A stretch of 64,000 bases of DNA from positions 48,816,599-48,880,598 of the forward strand of contig CM055109.1 in NCBI GenBank assembly GCA_029204225.1. The letters are read 5' to 3'. The stretch comes from Diphasiastrum complanatum (taxonomy: Eukaryota > Streptophyta > Lycopodiopsida > Lycopodiales > Lycopodiaceae). A program made the position numbers and the translations under genes. Positions 1 through 10,489 of the stretch are shown here, in pieces. Below the pieces are notes generated by a model. That model made no database searches. It saw only the letters and a program-made list of their open reading frames with translations, and was not told the DNA's origin. How positions within the stretch are numbered: position 1 is the stretch's first letter; each line of letters opens with the position of its first letter.

Positions 1-800
1 AATCTTGAGTGGCAGAGGGAGTCAGGGAGAGATGTTCAAGTGTTCATGCAAGAGACAAGCGAAGAAAATGTTTGGTCATAGAAAATGTGATCGATGTTTG
101 GCAAATGTGGATTGGTGTGCCAGTTCGGGATGGAGCAAAGGAGGATAAGAGAGCAATCTGAGAGAGATTAAAGGAGGAGCGCGAGGAGGAGCGGAAGAGA
201 GCATTGATTCAGCGCATAGTTGAGTAATGATCCGTGGGCAGCAAGAGACACACCCAGCAGAGCGAGAGATAGGAGAGAGCTTACAGAGCTTTCGTCCTAA
301 CCAAAACTCTCGATGTAGTGAGTCGAGAGAGATATATTTATGCAAAAATATGTTGATAACAACACAGACCTAGAGAGAGAGAGAGAGGGATAGATATAGA
401 TTCTTTAGCTGGAGAGAGAGAGAGAGATAGAGAACCTGCACGCGTGAGAGAGAGACTGAGAGAGAGATTTCGAGCCATCATCCGTTAGTGTTTCTGAGCA
501 AGGATTATGAGCAATCAAAAATTTCTTCAAAGTGCAATCAGGAAATAATGTTGTTTCAGATCTAGGGTTAGGGTTACATTTTTAGGGTTTTTGGAAGCAT
601 AAATAGCAATAAAGTGGGATAAACTGAGGTGTTGGAGAGAGAGAGAGAGAGAGTGAGAGAGACGTAGAGAAAGAGAGTCTGTAGACAGAGAGAGCTCGCT
701 ATAATGTGAGTTGATAGAGAGAGAGCGCGAAGGATCGAGCATTTGAGTGAAAGGGCTAGGATGGAGGTACATTTAATGGTGAGCATCGCAGGCAAGAAGG
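1..800. repeat. GA-rich low-complexity region
   Basis: Many short (GA)n runs, for example around 371-389, 412-430 and 636-660, are scattered through purine-rich sequence on the + strand. Open frames here are products of base composition: they read as Ser/Leu repeats on the - strand. I see no protein similarity. The region could be a decayed microsatellite or the leader of an old retroelement. Confidence 0.7.
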
Positions 801-1046
801 AATGAAGCAGCGGTAGCATTAGTGTTGGTGTTTGCTACACTTTTAGGCGGATCAATCTGGTGGCATATTGCTTTTCCTCTCAGCGCAGTGCTGTGGCTGT
901 GGCTTTGGGAGCAGGCTGGAATAATAGCGCACCTGCTTTTGCACGGATTTACAATCAATCTGTTATCGCACTTCCTAATTGTCCCCAAAGTGTATGAGAA
1001 AGAAGGTGAGCTGAGAGATATAGAGAGAGAAAGAGAGAGGGTCCCT

Positions 1047-1193
1047 TTGTGTTTTATTTGCTTTCCTTCGGCCTAGTGAATCGTCGTAAATTTGGGCAAA
1101 TTCAATGGCTTGCTTGAGAGTTTTTAGTAAGTTACGCTGACCCTCCACCTTATAGCTTTCTCGGATGTTGAATCCTCTGACCTTATGATAGTC
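1047..1193 (-). pseudogene. Ty3/gypsy gag fragment
   Basis: About 49 codons on the - strand match, residue by residue, the end of the gag reading frame of the complete gypsy element further along this window (57517-57680). Shared landmarks are DYxK(V/I)RGF, a YKVE-QRN block, QA..(F/Y)AQIYDD and GR(R/K)(K/R)A. Homology fades on both sides, so only a small piece of gag survives. It lies about 800 bp upstream of the ALG13 start, in the opposite orientation. The divergence suggests an older relative of the intact copy, not a recent piece of it. The fragment has no expected function. Confidence 0.75.
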
Positions 1194-1455
1194 GTTGGTG
1201 AGCAATCCGAATGTTGCTTTTCAAGCATGCAAGCTCCACTCGAGTGGCCTTCTTTTTTACCTTTGTAATTTAGACTTGTGGCTAAAGAAGCCAACGGTTT
1301 ATATTGTAGCATGTTGCCTTTGTGCCATGGTCAGGTTACTTAATTTTTGAACAATCTAACATGATCAACATTGGGGAGGATAACTCACTGATGGAATCTA
1401 AAAATCTGTTCTCTACCACATTCTTGGGCCCACATTAATTTTAGAGTAAGGTTTT

Positions 1456-1490
1456 TGCGACACACATTATGCTCATTATGTGCTGTCGCA
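1456..1490. repeat. Short inverted repeat
   Basis: Arms of about 14 bases (starting TGCGACA and ending TGTCGCA) flank a short loop, with one mismatch. It is the first of two neighbouring stem-loops upstream of ALG13. The function is unknown; it could be part of a degraded MITE. Confidence 0.6.
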
Positions 1491-1501
1491 CATTGTACGG
1501 A

Positions 1502-1566
1502 ATAATGGCTCATCCTCTTGTCGAGCCAGAACTCTACCATGGCTTGATGAGAGGACAGGCCATTAT
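1502..1566. repeat. Imperfect 27-bp inverted repeat
   Basis: The left arm 1502-1528 pairs with the right arm 1540-1566 around an 11-base loop. By eye 21 of 27 positions match, and all six mismatches are transitions, so several would still pair as G-U in RNA. It lies 11 bases after the previous hairpin and about 420 bp before the ALG13 start codon. Confidence 0.6.
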
Positions 1567-1984
1567 ATCCCTAAAATGTGCTAGTTTGTAATCCTTTACC
1601 AAGAGGTAAGCTGGTTCTTCACGTCATGCATGTTTCCTTCTACAGCTTTTTCCCAAGTTTTATCAGAGTATGAACTGAAGTTAAAGCTGCGAATGGCCAA
1701 GTTCAAACTTTGACTGACATTGTTATAATCCTGGACGTGTCTACGTGAAGTGTTGTTATCAAGGTTAGTGAGTAATACATAGACTCTAGAGTAGAATTCA
1801 TAGTGAGTAGTGTTCAATTCAGGTTCGAATTGATGCTTTTGGCTTTTGAGGGTTATGGATTTTAGATGTTGCGGCTGCTTTTTGAATTTTTTTTAACAGT
1901 GTAGAAGTGATGTTGTGATTTGCCTAGGTACTAGGTGAACTTTTGCTGGTGCAAGCAGGCTGACTAGATCAGGAGCCTTTGGTG

Positions 1985-2739
1985 ATGGAAAGAGATTCAA
2001 CTAGAGGATATGTGTTTGTAACTGTTGGTACCACTAGCTTCGATGCCCTTGTTCGCATTGCAGATTCAAGAGCTTGTCGTGAAGCACTACTTTCACGCGG
2101 ATATTCTTCAGTTGTTTTCCAGATAGGGCGGGGATCTTACATTCCACAGAAGGTTTTTTGCTTGGTTTTCTACTGCATTCCAGGAAGCTTTGCTTGTCGT
2201 CCAATTACACATGTGATCTATTAAAGATGCTGCAAGCTCTAAGTTTTTTTTTCAGCTTAAATAGTATAAAACTGGTACTTGCTTTCTGTCAAGATGTGTT
2301 GGTTTGCAGAGTACTGGAGACGAGGATAGCCTGAAAACAAATTATTTCACGTTTGCTCCGAGTCTGGCTGACTTTATAAAAAATGCAGCTCTTATCATCA
2401 GTCATGCAGGTAAACAATGAAAGCTGTTGTGCTGCAATGTCTAGATGTGTTGATCCTAGAATGATCATGGGGTTTTCTGCAGGTTCAGGGAGCATATTTG
2501 AGGCCCTTAGAGCAGGTCGACCATTGGTCGTTGTTGCGAACGATGCTTTAATGGACAACCATCAGATGGAGCTGGCAGAGGAGCTTGCTGAAAGTAAGTA
2601 CCTATTTTGTGCCAGCCCTGGAACTCTTGTCAATACCATCACTACCATGGATTTGAGCAGCCTTATTCGTTACCCAGCTTCAACGCCTTTGGCCGTGGTC
2701 CAAGCTCTTGATCAGTTTCTTGGTTTTAGTAATCAATAA
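1985..2739 (+). CDS. ALG13: UDP-GlcNAc transferase subunit ALG13-like, 3 exons
   Basis: Exons 1985-2152, 2310-2409 and 2483-2739 join in frame to give 174 aa, the usual size of plant ALG13. Both introns are GT-AG, and the joins restore the conserved blocks. Seen in the protein: FVTVGTTSFDAL at the N-terminus (GT28-type glycosyltransferase start), IGRGSYIP, a YFTFAPSLADFI block, ISHAGSGSIFEALRAGRP spanning the exon 2/3 junction, and DNHQMELAEELAE. These form the nucleotide-sugar-binding C-terminal half of a GT-B fold. In the known family, ALG13 is the soluble catalytic subunit. It docks on membrane-bound ALG14 at the cytosolic face of the ER and adds the second GlcNAc to dolichol-PP-GlcNAc in N-glycan assembly. 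I chose ATG 1985 as the start because the upstream in-frame codons are TTG and GTG. No ALG14 is visible here. The reading frame looks intact, so it is probably functional. Confidence 0.92.
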
Positions 2740-3042
2740 CTTTTTCCATAATTTTTTGAGCTCAATTCATTGCCTGGCAAAGGTAAGTTTGTTATCTAGT
2801 CAGACAATTCATCCTACTAACGGCTTGAAGTGGTTAGACGTTGGAGTGTCTCTTTGAATGTTTACTTCATCATTTTATAGTTTGAGCTTCTTCTATGGAC
2901 AGCAAGCTGGTGCATTCAAAGTTCTTGAATAGTATAGTTGACATTATCTTTATGCCTTCCAAGCTCCACCTCATAGAGTGACAGTCAGGGATGTCTTGCA
3001 TGGCCATGCTTTCATGATCCAGTATGTCACAAGATGGTAGGA
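2740..3042. other. 3' flank of ALG13, nothing recognised
   Basis: This AT-rich stretch runs from the ALG13 stop codon to the first copia LTR remnant. It should contain the ALG13 3' UTR. No polyadenylation signal stands out. Confidence 0.4.
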
Positions 3043-3329
3043 CCACTTGTTCTAATTAGACAAGTAATGACAAGTTAAAGACCCATGTGGGTCTAGAGCT
3101 AGATTAGGAAAGACACCACCTATATGTTTCTTGATATTTGTGGGCTCTCTCGATCTCATAGGTTTTGAGGGGTTTCCACACCCTCCTCTGTGGAAAATCA
3201 TGTTGGTTTGAGCTTTGAGTTCTCTCTCTCTTGCTTTTGTCTTCTACTCCATAGCTGGTTTTCTGAAGCTTTTATAGTGTGTTTTCTAAGTTGTTATGAT
3301 ACTCCATAGCTAGACCTTGGATTTTGTCA
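3043..3329 (+). mobile_element. Copia LTR A (5' LTR, left end unclear)
   Basis: The block at 3043-3110 is repeated with few changes at 6618-6692 (shared landmarks: AATTAGACAAGTAATGACAAG and ACCCATGTGGGTCTAGAGCTAG). It runs into a primer-binding site at 3330 (TGGTATCAGAG, initiator-Met tRNA type), so it is the 3' part of a 5' LTR. The left end cannot be placed because the upstream sequence does not match the start of LTR B. Between 3110 and 3325 it holds about 215 bp, with a pyrimidine-rich stretch, that is absent from LTR B. Confidence 0.75.
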
Positions 3330-3340
3330 TGGTATCAGAG
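3330..3340 (+). other. Copia primer-binding site
   Basis: TGGTATCAGAG directly follows an LTR end in CA. This is the usual Ty1/copia primer site, complementary to the initiator-methionine tRNA 3' end. Confidence 0.8.
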
Positions 3341-3676
3341 TAGGTTGTGATACCTGTGATGTGGGAAAGCTAGAACTAGATTTATGAGTAGTTTTCAGGA
3401 AAGTTTCGGATCAGCCAACCTTGTTTTTGGGCGCTCTCTCTGTAGGGGCATTGATTTCGATACTGTCTGGACCGTTGCAGTACTGTTGGCAAGGGGAGTA
3501 TTTTGACCCAAAAATTATCTATTTTCCGACAATTTTCAGAACCTGTTTTGACCAGCCATGGCTGTAGGAGAGCGATTTCTGCAATGGGGACTTCAGTGCA
3601 ACTGCTGAGTGGACCTTGGACAAGGGCTAGGACAGCCATCCAATCGGATAATTTCAAATCCAGAAGTTGAGGGTTA

Positions 3677-4195
3677 TTGAGCAAGTGGCTAACCCTAGTT
3701 TACCTTCTATGCATTATTTCTATCCAGTTATGTTCAGAGAGCAGGTTGAGTGAAGCTAGCCGACTTGATGGCACTAATTTTAGTGTATGGAAATACAATA
3801 TCAAGAACATTCCGGAAGATAAAGAATGTTGGAAGCTTGTAACAGGTGAGGAGCCTGTTTCAACATCAGAATCTAATCTCAAGGACTATATCAAGAGAGG
3901 GGAAAAAGCACACATAATCATCATGTCTGTAAGAGATAATGTTATTCCTCTAATCAGGTCTGCAAAAGGGCCTAGAGATGCATGGCACATTCTTTGTGCA
4001 TTGTATGAAATAACAAATACAGCTAGACTTCTTTACTTGAAGAACAAGCTGTATACCCTCAAGATGGAGATAGGGGAGTCAGTCACTGACCATCTCACTA
4101 AGGAAGGGGATACTGTGGACACTTTGTTTTTGAGTGTAGAAAGAAGCTTGGAGAGCAAAAGAAGGGCACAAAGAAGCAAGGAGGAATTGTTGTAG
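3677..4195 (+). pseudogene. Copia gag fragment (UBN2-type)
   Basis: The reading frame contains LDGTNFSVWKYNI, the typical N-terminal motif of plant copia gag (retrotran_gag family), followed by a helical region with DAWHILCALYE and LYLKNKLYTLKM. The protein would form the particle shell. No ATG sits at the expected place: the frame opens after a TTG. It loses homology after about 4120, and the zinc-knuckle part that should follow is missing. It lies between the primer-binding site at 3330 and the protease/integrase remnant at 4240, in the normal copia order. Confidence 0.8.
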
Positions 4196-4239
4196 AGAGT
4201 GTTGCCAGAGAGCAGTGGAATGACATAAGGCAAGCTGAG

Positions 4240-5314
4240 TTATTTTCCGTTGCATTGGCCTCACAAGCTACATCAGGTGGTTGGTACATTGAGTCGGGTG
4301 TTCATAGGGATTGGTTTGATACCTTTGTTGGGATTGGTGATGGACAAGAAGTGTGCCTAGGTAACAACTCCATCAAGAGAAGTCAAAGGCGTTAAGAATC
4401 TCTTTAATGTACCAAGACTTGCTAAAAACCTTCTTTTAGTAGAATTTGATGCTACTTCTTGTCTTGTACTGGATTTGAGTGATAATAGAAGGTTGTGGCT
4501 TAAGGAATATAATCTATAGAGATTGTACACTTCTATCCCTATTCATCATGCTTATGCAGCAAAAGGAGGTGATGTGGATAGGTTGTGGCCTAAGAGGTAT
4601 GGACATCTTGGCTACAAAGTATGCATGTGTTGAACCAACATCATATGGTGGAAGGGCTTCCAATCATTAAGCCAAGCTCTTCAATGTGGTGAGGCTTGCG
4701 CTATGGGAAAGCAACAAAGACAAAAGTTTTCCAAGGAAAGCACCACCAGGGCAGCATGCATACTTGATTTGGTGCATTCAGATTTGTCGGGGCCAACCCA
4801 AACGAGATCTGCAAGGGGGGCATATTACTTTTTATGACATATATTGATGACATCTCACGCAAGATTTGGATTTATTTCTTGAGACAAATCTGAAGCATTC
4901 AAGTATTTCGTGAATTTCAAAGCTTTGGTAGAAAAGCAATCAAGAAAGAAGATAAAGATGCTCAGGTCAGATGGTGGTGGAGAGTACATTAGCATGAAAT
5001 TTGTGGAATTATGTAAGGCTAATGGAATCAAAAGGTAGCTTACAACTCCCCATACTTCTCAACAAAACAACATAGCCGAGAGAAAGAACCAAATTATTGT
5101 GGAGTGTGCAAGGTGCATGCTCAAGGCAAAGGGGTTGCCCAACCCTTTTTGGGACGAGGCAATGCACACAACGATGTTTCTTTTAATAGAAGTCCAACTA
5201 AGGCCTGTGGAAGGCAAGACTCCAAAAGAGGCCTTTAGCGGCATTAAGCCCAAGGTGGGCGCTTTGCAAGTGTTTGGCTGTACAACATATGCCCATTCAT
5301 GTTCCCAAGGATGA
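4240..5314 (+). pseudogene. Copia protease/integrase remnant
   Basis: Translated in shifting frames, the region keeps the copia order. A worn protease segment comes first (WYIESG...HRDWF where a D-S-G-A motif would be). Then come the pre-integrase region (RYGHLGYK...C..C.MGK), the integrase core ([20 protein letters not shown], the block ending N-AERKNQIIVE) and an integrase tail (FGCTTYAHS). The catalytic D-D-E positions can be located, but stops and at least three frameshifts break the frame (for example near 4390, 4850 and 5036). It cannot make an active enzyme. Confidence 0.8.
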
Positions 5315-5341
5315 CAAGAAGAATCAACAAAATGTATTTTT

Positions 5342-6512
5342 TTGGGATACAGTGAGGAAAGCAAAGCCTATCGACTTTATGATCTCACTAGCAGGAAGAT
5401 GATCGTAAGTCGAGATGTGATCTTTGAAGAGGATCATTTGCCTCCTGTGAAGGAACATGAGAAGGAGGCAACTAGTGCGTTCGTTCCAATACTTGATGAA
5501 CCACATCCACATATTGAAGAGTCTCAAGATGATCATATCAAACCATCTTGTTCACCGTCTTCATCACCAACTGCAAGGAAAAAGTTTCTAAATATTAGCA
5601 AACTGCGCAAGATGGTTTGATATTGGATGAGGGAGCAAGTAGCAATCCAGGGGCAAGAAGATCTCAAAGGCAAGCCCAGTAGCATGGACACCATGAGACA
5701 AACTTTGCACTTATGACAAATTTTTTTGGATTCACAAGATCTGCATACATTTGTTGAGGCAGTAGATGAGAAGATATGGCAACAAGCCATGCAAGAGGAG
5801 TATGACTTCATCCTCAAGAATGATACATGGAACTTGGTGAAGCTACCAAAAGGAAAGCGTCCTATCGGGTGTAAATGGGTCTATAGGACCAAATACAAAT
5901 CGAATGGAAGCATCAAAAAGCATAAGGCAAGGCTGGTGGCCAAAGACTATGCACAACAGGAGGGCTTGGACTATGATGAGACGTTTGCACCTATGGCTAA
6001 GATGACGTCTATTAGGATGGTTTTAGTGTTGGTTGCATTCTATGATTGGAAGGTGTCCATCGAATGGACGTAAAGAGTGTTTTTCTAAATGGGCAGCTGG
6101 TTGAAGATGGACCAGCCACAAGGTTTTGAGGCTAAGGGCAAGGAAACTATGGTATGCAAGCTTAAGAAGGCCTTGTACGGTTTGAAACAGACACCCAAGG
6201 CCTGGTTGTAAACTTGTATCTACTCCCATTGATACCAATAGCAAGCCATCTAGGAATGATGACACTTCTTTTGTGGATGAGATTCTTCATAGGCAGCTGG
6301 TGGGTAGCCTGATTTATCTTGCCACTTCGAGACCAAACATTTCGTATGCGTTGGTGTGGCTAGGTAGTTTATGAGTTACCCAACTGAGGCCAATTGGAAA
6401 GCAACAAAACGATCAAGCAGCCGATATCTTTACTAAGGCACTTAGTAGAGAAAAGCTTGAAAAGTTTCGTAGTATGCTAGGTGTTGGTATGAACAAAATA
6501 GCCATTAAGGGA
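5342..6512 (+). pseudogene. Copia reverse transcriptase/RNase H remnant
   Basis: The start of this stretch is the linker between integrase and RT. At 5726-6073 the frame encodes the typical copia RT opening: a WQQAMQEEYDFI block, NDTWNLVKLPKGK, IGCKWVYRTKYK, KARLVAKDYAQQEGLDYDETF. Beyond that [14 protein letters not shown] is visible, and then the sequence jumps to a C-terminal piece (QLVGSLIYLATSRPNISYA) and to the last RNase H residues (ADIFTKALSREKLEKFR). The catalytic YVDD part of RT and most of RNase H are deleted. The frame ends 16 bp before LTR B. Confidence 0.85.
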
Positions 6513-6515
6513 GGG

Positions 6516-6694
6516 TGTTAAAATATAATGCCTATTTTGCCCCTTTTTGGCTTGTATACTTGTAACTTGTAAGTTGTGCATAAGACATGAGAGTAAAACA
6601 TTTATGTACATAGTACACCCCACTTGTGCTAATTAGACAAGTAATGACAAGTAGGTTAAAGACCCATGTGGGTCTAGAGCTAGAATAGGAATCA
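6516..6694 (+). mobile_element. Copia LTR B, 179 bp
   Basis: It starts with TGTTAAAATATAATG immediately after a purine tract (AAGGGAGGG at 6507-6515) and ends in CA just before another primer-binding site at 6695. Its second half matches LTR A. It therefore acts as 3' LTR for the element on its left and as 5' LTR for a second internal region on its right. Compared with LTR A, about 215 bp before the end are missing. Confidence 0.8.
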
Positions 6695-6706
6695 TGGTAT
6701 CAGAGC
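6695..6706 (+). other. Copia primer-binding site after LTR B
   Basis: TGGTATCAGAGC follows the terminal CA of LTR B with no spacer. It is a complete initiator-Met tRNA match of the standard form. Confidence 0.8.
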
Positions 6707-7592
6707 CATGGATCTTCTATGTTTGATTTAGGGCGCCCTACCAAAAAAGATCGTCTTCACTTAGGGATCACAAAAATTCAGCACCTTTGCTAATTTTTTG
6801 GAGTGAAGATCCGTTCAATTTTGACTCTTTTCCGTTTTGCAGGAGGGTGCCACACATCAAAGGAGATAATAGGATTTTGGGTGCCCAAAAATCAGTTGGT
6901 TGTTTGCTGATTTTTCAGGTTGCAGGAAGGCGCCATTAATTATCTTTTTCGGGGCTGCTTTTAGGTCGCCCACATCCGTGTAGGTTTATCCTACTTCCGT
7001 TGGTCCGCTGCTGCCCTATTTTTCAAACTTTGAAGAGCACTACTACCTATGTGTCAAGGTAGTGTGAATGAAGTTTCTCCCTAGTTTGCTCCTTTGCAGG
7101 AGGGCGCCCATTCACAAGCAATTTTTATCTTTAGATTTGGCTGAAAAATCAGCACCCTTGCTGATTTTACAAAGTGAAGATCCGCTTCTTTTTGCTTGTT
7201 TCCAGGTGTGGAAGAAGGCGCTAATTTTTTGTGATGATCCGATCACATTCCGAGGCTGAAAATTGGACAATATATTACCATTTGCAGGGTGTTTGCAACA
7301 GCCCTATCCATGTGTGTATTGTTCACACTTTTTGGCAAGAAAGAAGGATTCCGGAAAAAGCTTTGTTGGAGGCTAACTTAATTCTTTGCTTGCTGGTTTT
7401 TTGAGTTTGCAATGCAATTTCAAGTTGAAATTTTCAGCACACAAGGCTTGTAGGAGGGCGAGTTCATGCATCCATCTAATGTGTGGTTTTGACACATTCC
7501 GGTGCTGATTTTTCAGATTTGATACTTGCTGGTTTTTTGTCTTTTAGGGCACATTTAGGGTTTGAAAAAGTTTATCTTCTTGGCTGGTTCTT
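6707..7592 (+). repeat. Copia-like leader with degenerate GGCGCC repeats
   Basis: The leader repeats a pattern of 'TCAGCACC(T/C)TTGCT-ATTTT', then 'GTGAAGATCCG', then a purine-rich GGAGGGCGCC-like core. The clearest pair starts near 6779 and 7147, about 368 bp apart. Similar cores occur near 6731, 6840, 6924, 7096, 7213 and 7452. No protein coding is recognisable. Confidence 0.65.
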
Positions 7593-7727
7593 ATGGCAAG
7601 AGATTTGGGAGCAATTCGTACTTGTTCGGGCGAAGATATGTTGGATGGCACCAACTATTCTTCATGGAATTGCAAGCTGAGGTTTGGCGAAAAGGCTGGA
7701 ATCAAGCATTCTTTGAAGCCATTTTGT
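7593..7727 (+). pseudogene. Copia gag N-terminus fragment
   Basis: From ATG 7593 about 45 codons read as a copia gag start, with LDGTNYSSWNCKLR at residues 17-30. The open frame continues to 8369, but the later sequence is not gag-like, so this is a short coding remnant in a largely non-coding element. It lies about 890 bp after the primer-binding site at 6695. That layout fits a non-autonomous copia derivative that depends on proteins made elsewhere. Confidence 0.65.
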
Positions 7728-8524
7728 ACTAATGGAGGAGGGGAAAAAATCATGTCAATTAGTACATTGGTTCAAAGTAGTGTGTTGCTGGATTTTTTGG
7801 GTGTTCAAAGTGGTAAGCTGCTGGTGTTTTTCTTGAAGATGGTGGACAACATATTGAGCCATGGTTTATTGATCATTTTCAGTCCATGTTACATCGTGAG
7901 CATCCTATTATGCATCGGGAACGGCCTGTGGAAGCTTTTTGGACAGCAAGGTCCACATTTGGAACACTTTGGACAACAAAGTGTTGGTGATTTTGTGGCT
8001 GTTGAACAGCCTGCTACAGCCTCTTGTTGGCTGTCCGAGTCTTTGCGGGATAGCAAAGCATCTTTTTACCTTGGAGGAAACACACATGCCTCACCAAAAT
8101 CAGTACCTTATATTGATTTTCCTGTTTTGATACTTACTTCTTATGATGACGGTGTTGTCTTACCTAGTGTTGGTGAGCAGATTATTGATAGTAAGACTCG
8201 GGAGGATGTGATGGTAAAAGAGTATCATACTCTTTTTCATGTTTCTTGTGGTAAGAAGACTTATGGAATCATGTGGGAATTATTGATGGATTGCAAATCC
8301 ATATTTCGGCTTGTGGCTGGTTTTTTGGTTACCTACTTTGGATGGAGCATGCTTGTCTTCACTCTTTGACTCGATGCTACCGCATTTCGTATTCTACATC
8401 TCTTCTACATCGGACATGATTGGGTCTGAGATTTCGGCCAGCAAGCAACATTTTGCGTTTTGTTGCAATTTTTCCATTCTACTTCATGTCATGTTATGTT
8501 TTTCACATTATCATTTAAGAAGGG
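7728..8524 (+). other. Non-coding interior of second copia-like element
   Basis: Open frames run through this stretch but none shows protease, integrase or RT motifs. It ends with a purine run (AAGAAGGG) just before a TGTTAAAATAAT sequence that looks like the start of an LTR. Confidence 0.5.
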
Positions 8525-8880
8525 TGTTAAAATAATAAATGATAATGTTAGTTTCCCAAAGGTTACTTTGACCCAAAAGGTCGAGACTTGTGTAACCATG
8601 GGTTAGGTTTATAAGTGGGACCCAATTTTGGTCTAGTAATAGCTCGTGGGTCCAAGTAAAGTCTAATTATGTTAAGGGGCCCTATCTTGACTTTTGGTGG
8701 TGCCCTATAATTAGTAGGTTCTAGAACTTAGGGTTTGGAAGAGTCTAGGCCCTTGGAAGGCCTATTTATATGTACTCATTGTTCCCTTTCAAGCATTGCT
8801 ACTACTTTCTCTCTCTTTGAGGGCGCCTAACCCTCTCCCTCTTCTTCTTCTTCCTCTTTTTCTTCTTCTTGTGATAAGTA
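8525..8880 (+). mobile_element. Probable LTR C (right end unclear)
   Basis: It begins TGTTAAAATAATAAATG after a polypurine tract, like LTR B, but the remaining sequence differs. It has a TATA-like CTATTTATATG near 8762 followed by a CT-rich tract (8800-8870), which is a usual promoter/leader layout. No primer-binding site follows, so the right end is uncertain. Confidence 0.55.
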
Positions 8881-10489
8881 GCTCCAAAATTAATAAAGTT
8901 AAAAAATTAGACCATATATAGTTTGATAAATTATGATGTGATGCACATGAGAAACATATCCAACAAAGTGAATCTATTTATTTTTTTTAGGAGTTGAAAT
9001 GGGATAAACAATCATTTTACGTCTTGTACAATTGTATTGCATCATACACAATTTACAAACTCCAAGAGCATTATGAATGGTGTACATAGAAAAAGCAACA
9101 TTTATATTCACAAAGGACAAGAAGACATTCAATGTTCTATTTAGTTATAATCTCAAGAGATTTTACTTTTTCGTATGGCAACAAAATACAAGCCTTGTGA
9201 ATTGAATACAACGATTTACAATTTGTAGTATTTGACGAAGATTCTTTAATTGTTGAACGGATTTGTAGACCTATAGTCCAGAAAAGCCATCAAACATAAT
9301 TTTATCACAATATTTTGGTGTCTTGATGTTATAGTTTATGCTAATCTCTTTCAAGTGGCTCTTGTTTTAAATTCATAGTTTTTTAAACAATGGGAAAATA
9401 CTTTGGCTATGCTTAATAGTTCATGTTGGCATACCATGTTCAAATGTTATGAACTTCGACAAAGAATGTGACAAGAAGATACAACATTCATATATATTCT
9501 AAACATAATAACAATCATTCCAATCAAAGTTTTGAGTGCAAAAATCAAGATTAGAGAGTGCATTTGGGTCTCAATTAGTTCATAGCTTCGAATTGCTCAA
9601 TGAAAGCTGTGTTTGGGTGATTTTTTGAATCAATAGGTACCTTTTGTTGTGTGGAGTGCTCAGACCACGCGTAAGTAGCATCCACTTTGATTTAGTGTAC
9701 CAATGTTGTGTTTGATCCATAGAGGCCAATTGACCACTTGTTGAAAAGAGCTAGAACTGTAGATTGAGATGCATAGGGCTCCAAAGGTTGTTGATGCACC
9801 TTTCTGGAGTTTGAATCTGATTTTTGAGAGTAGGTAGACGTGCTTACCTGGTGGATTTCAGATCAGTAGCATCCATTCATGTGGATCTTAAGAGATTTGA
9901 TCAAAATTGTGTGTTTCTTTCAAGCTAGTCAAGTGACAAGGGAATCGAGGACTTTGTTTGCAATAAAATCTTTTCAAATCCATTCCAACTCTAAAGAGAT
10001 AGAGTCATTGGTCTTTGTTGAGTCCAATAGGGGTGATTGGATCTTAATATGGTGAAGTCTTAAGGTTTAGCAGATTCGAACTTCGTTTCTATTCTCTAAT
10101 CTCATGAAATTTGTGGTGCTTTCACCTTGATGATCAAAGCAAGGTCTAATTTCCAATTGACTACATTTTGATTTGGTGTGATTCTAAAGTTTGTGATCTT
10201 GATCTTGGGAGATCTTGCTAGTACTTTGAATCTTGTTCAGATCTAGTTGTTTGGAGATCACAAAGTCAGGGAAGATTCCATATTTGAGTGTACAATCTTG
10301 GTTGAGATCTTGGTGACTTTCTAGATGTCAATTTTTTCAAATTGTTCAAGCTACTCAAGATTGGGGATAATCTAGGACATAGATCCAACTCTAAGGGTTA
10401 GAGTCTTTGGGTCAAGTGTGAGTCCAAAAGGGGTGACTGGGGTCTTATTTTCATGTGTTTGAAGCAAATCTTACATTTCAATTTTGCCC
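8881..10489. other. AT-rich region with a ~400-bp-spaced duplication
   Basis: No coding similarity was found. A block near 9985-10048 (CCAACTCTAAAGAGATAGAG, then a GAGTCCAATAGGGGTGA core) recurs at about 10386-10448 with moderate changes. The region leads directly into the first copy of the accessory ORF and is probably worn retroelement interior. Confidence 0.45.

Larger units (their letters stand above)
1313..1984. other. Upstream region of ALG13
   Basis: Apart from the two hairpins at 1456-1566, I see no coding similarity here. A 73-codon open frame on the - strand (1596-1817) has no recognisable motif. The promoter and 5' UTR of ALG13 should lie here, but I cannot point to a convincing TATA box. 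Confidence 0.4.

Noticed and set aside
783-1076. Open frame with hydrophobic segments (WLWLWEQAGIIAHLLLHGF) before the gag fragment
   Set aside because: No start codon other than GTG, no recognisable family, and it runs into GA-repeat codons.
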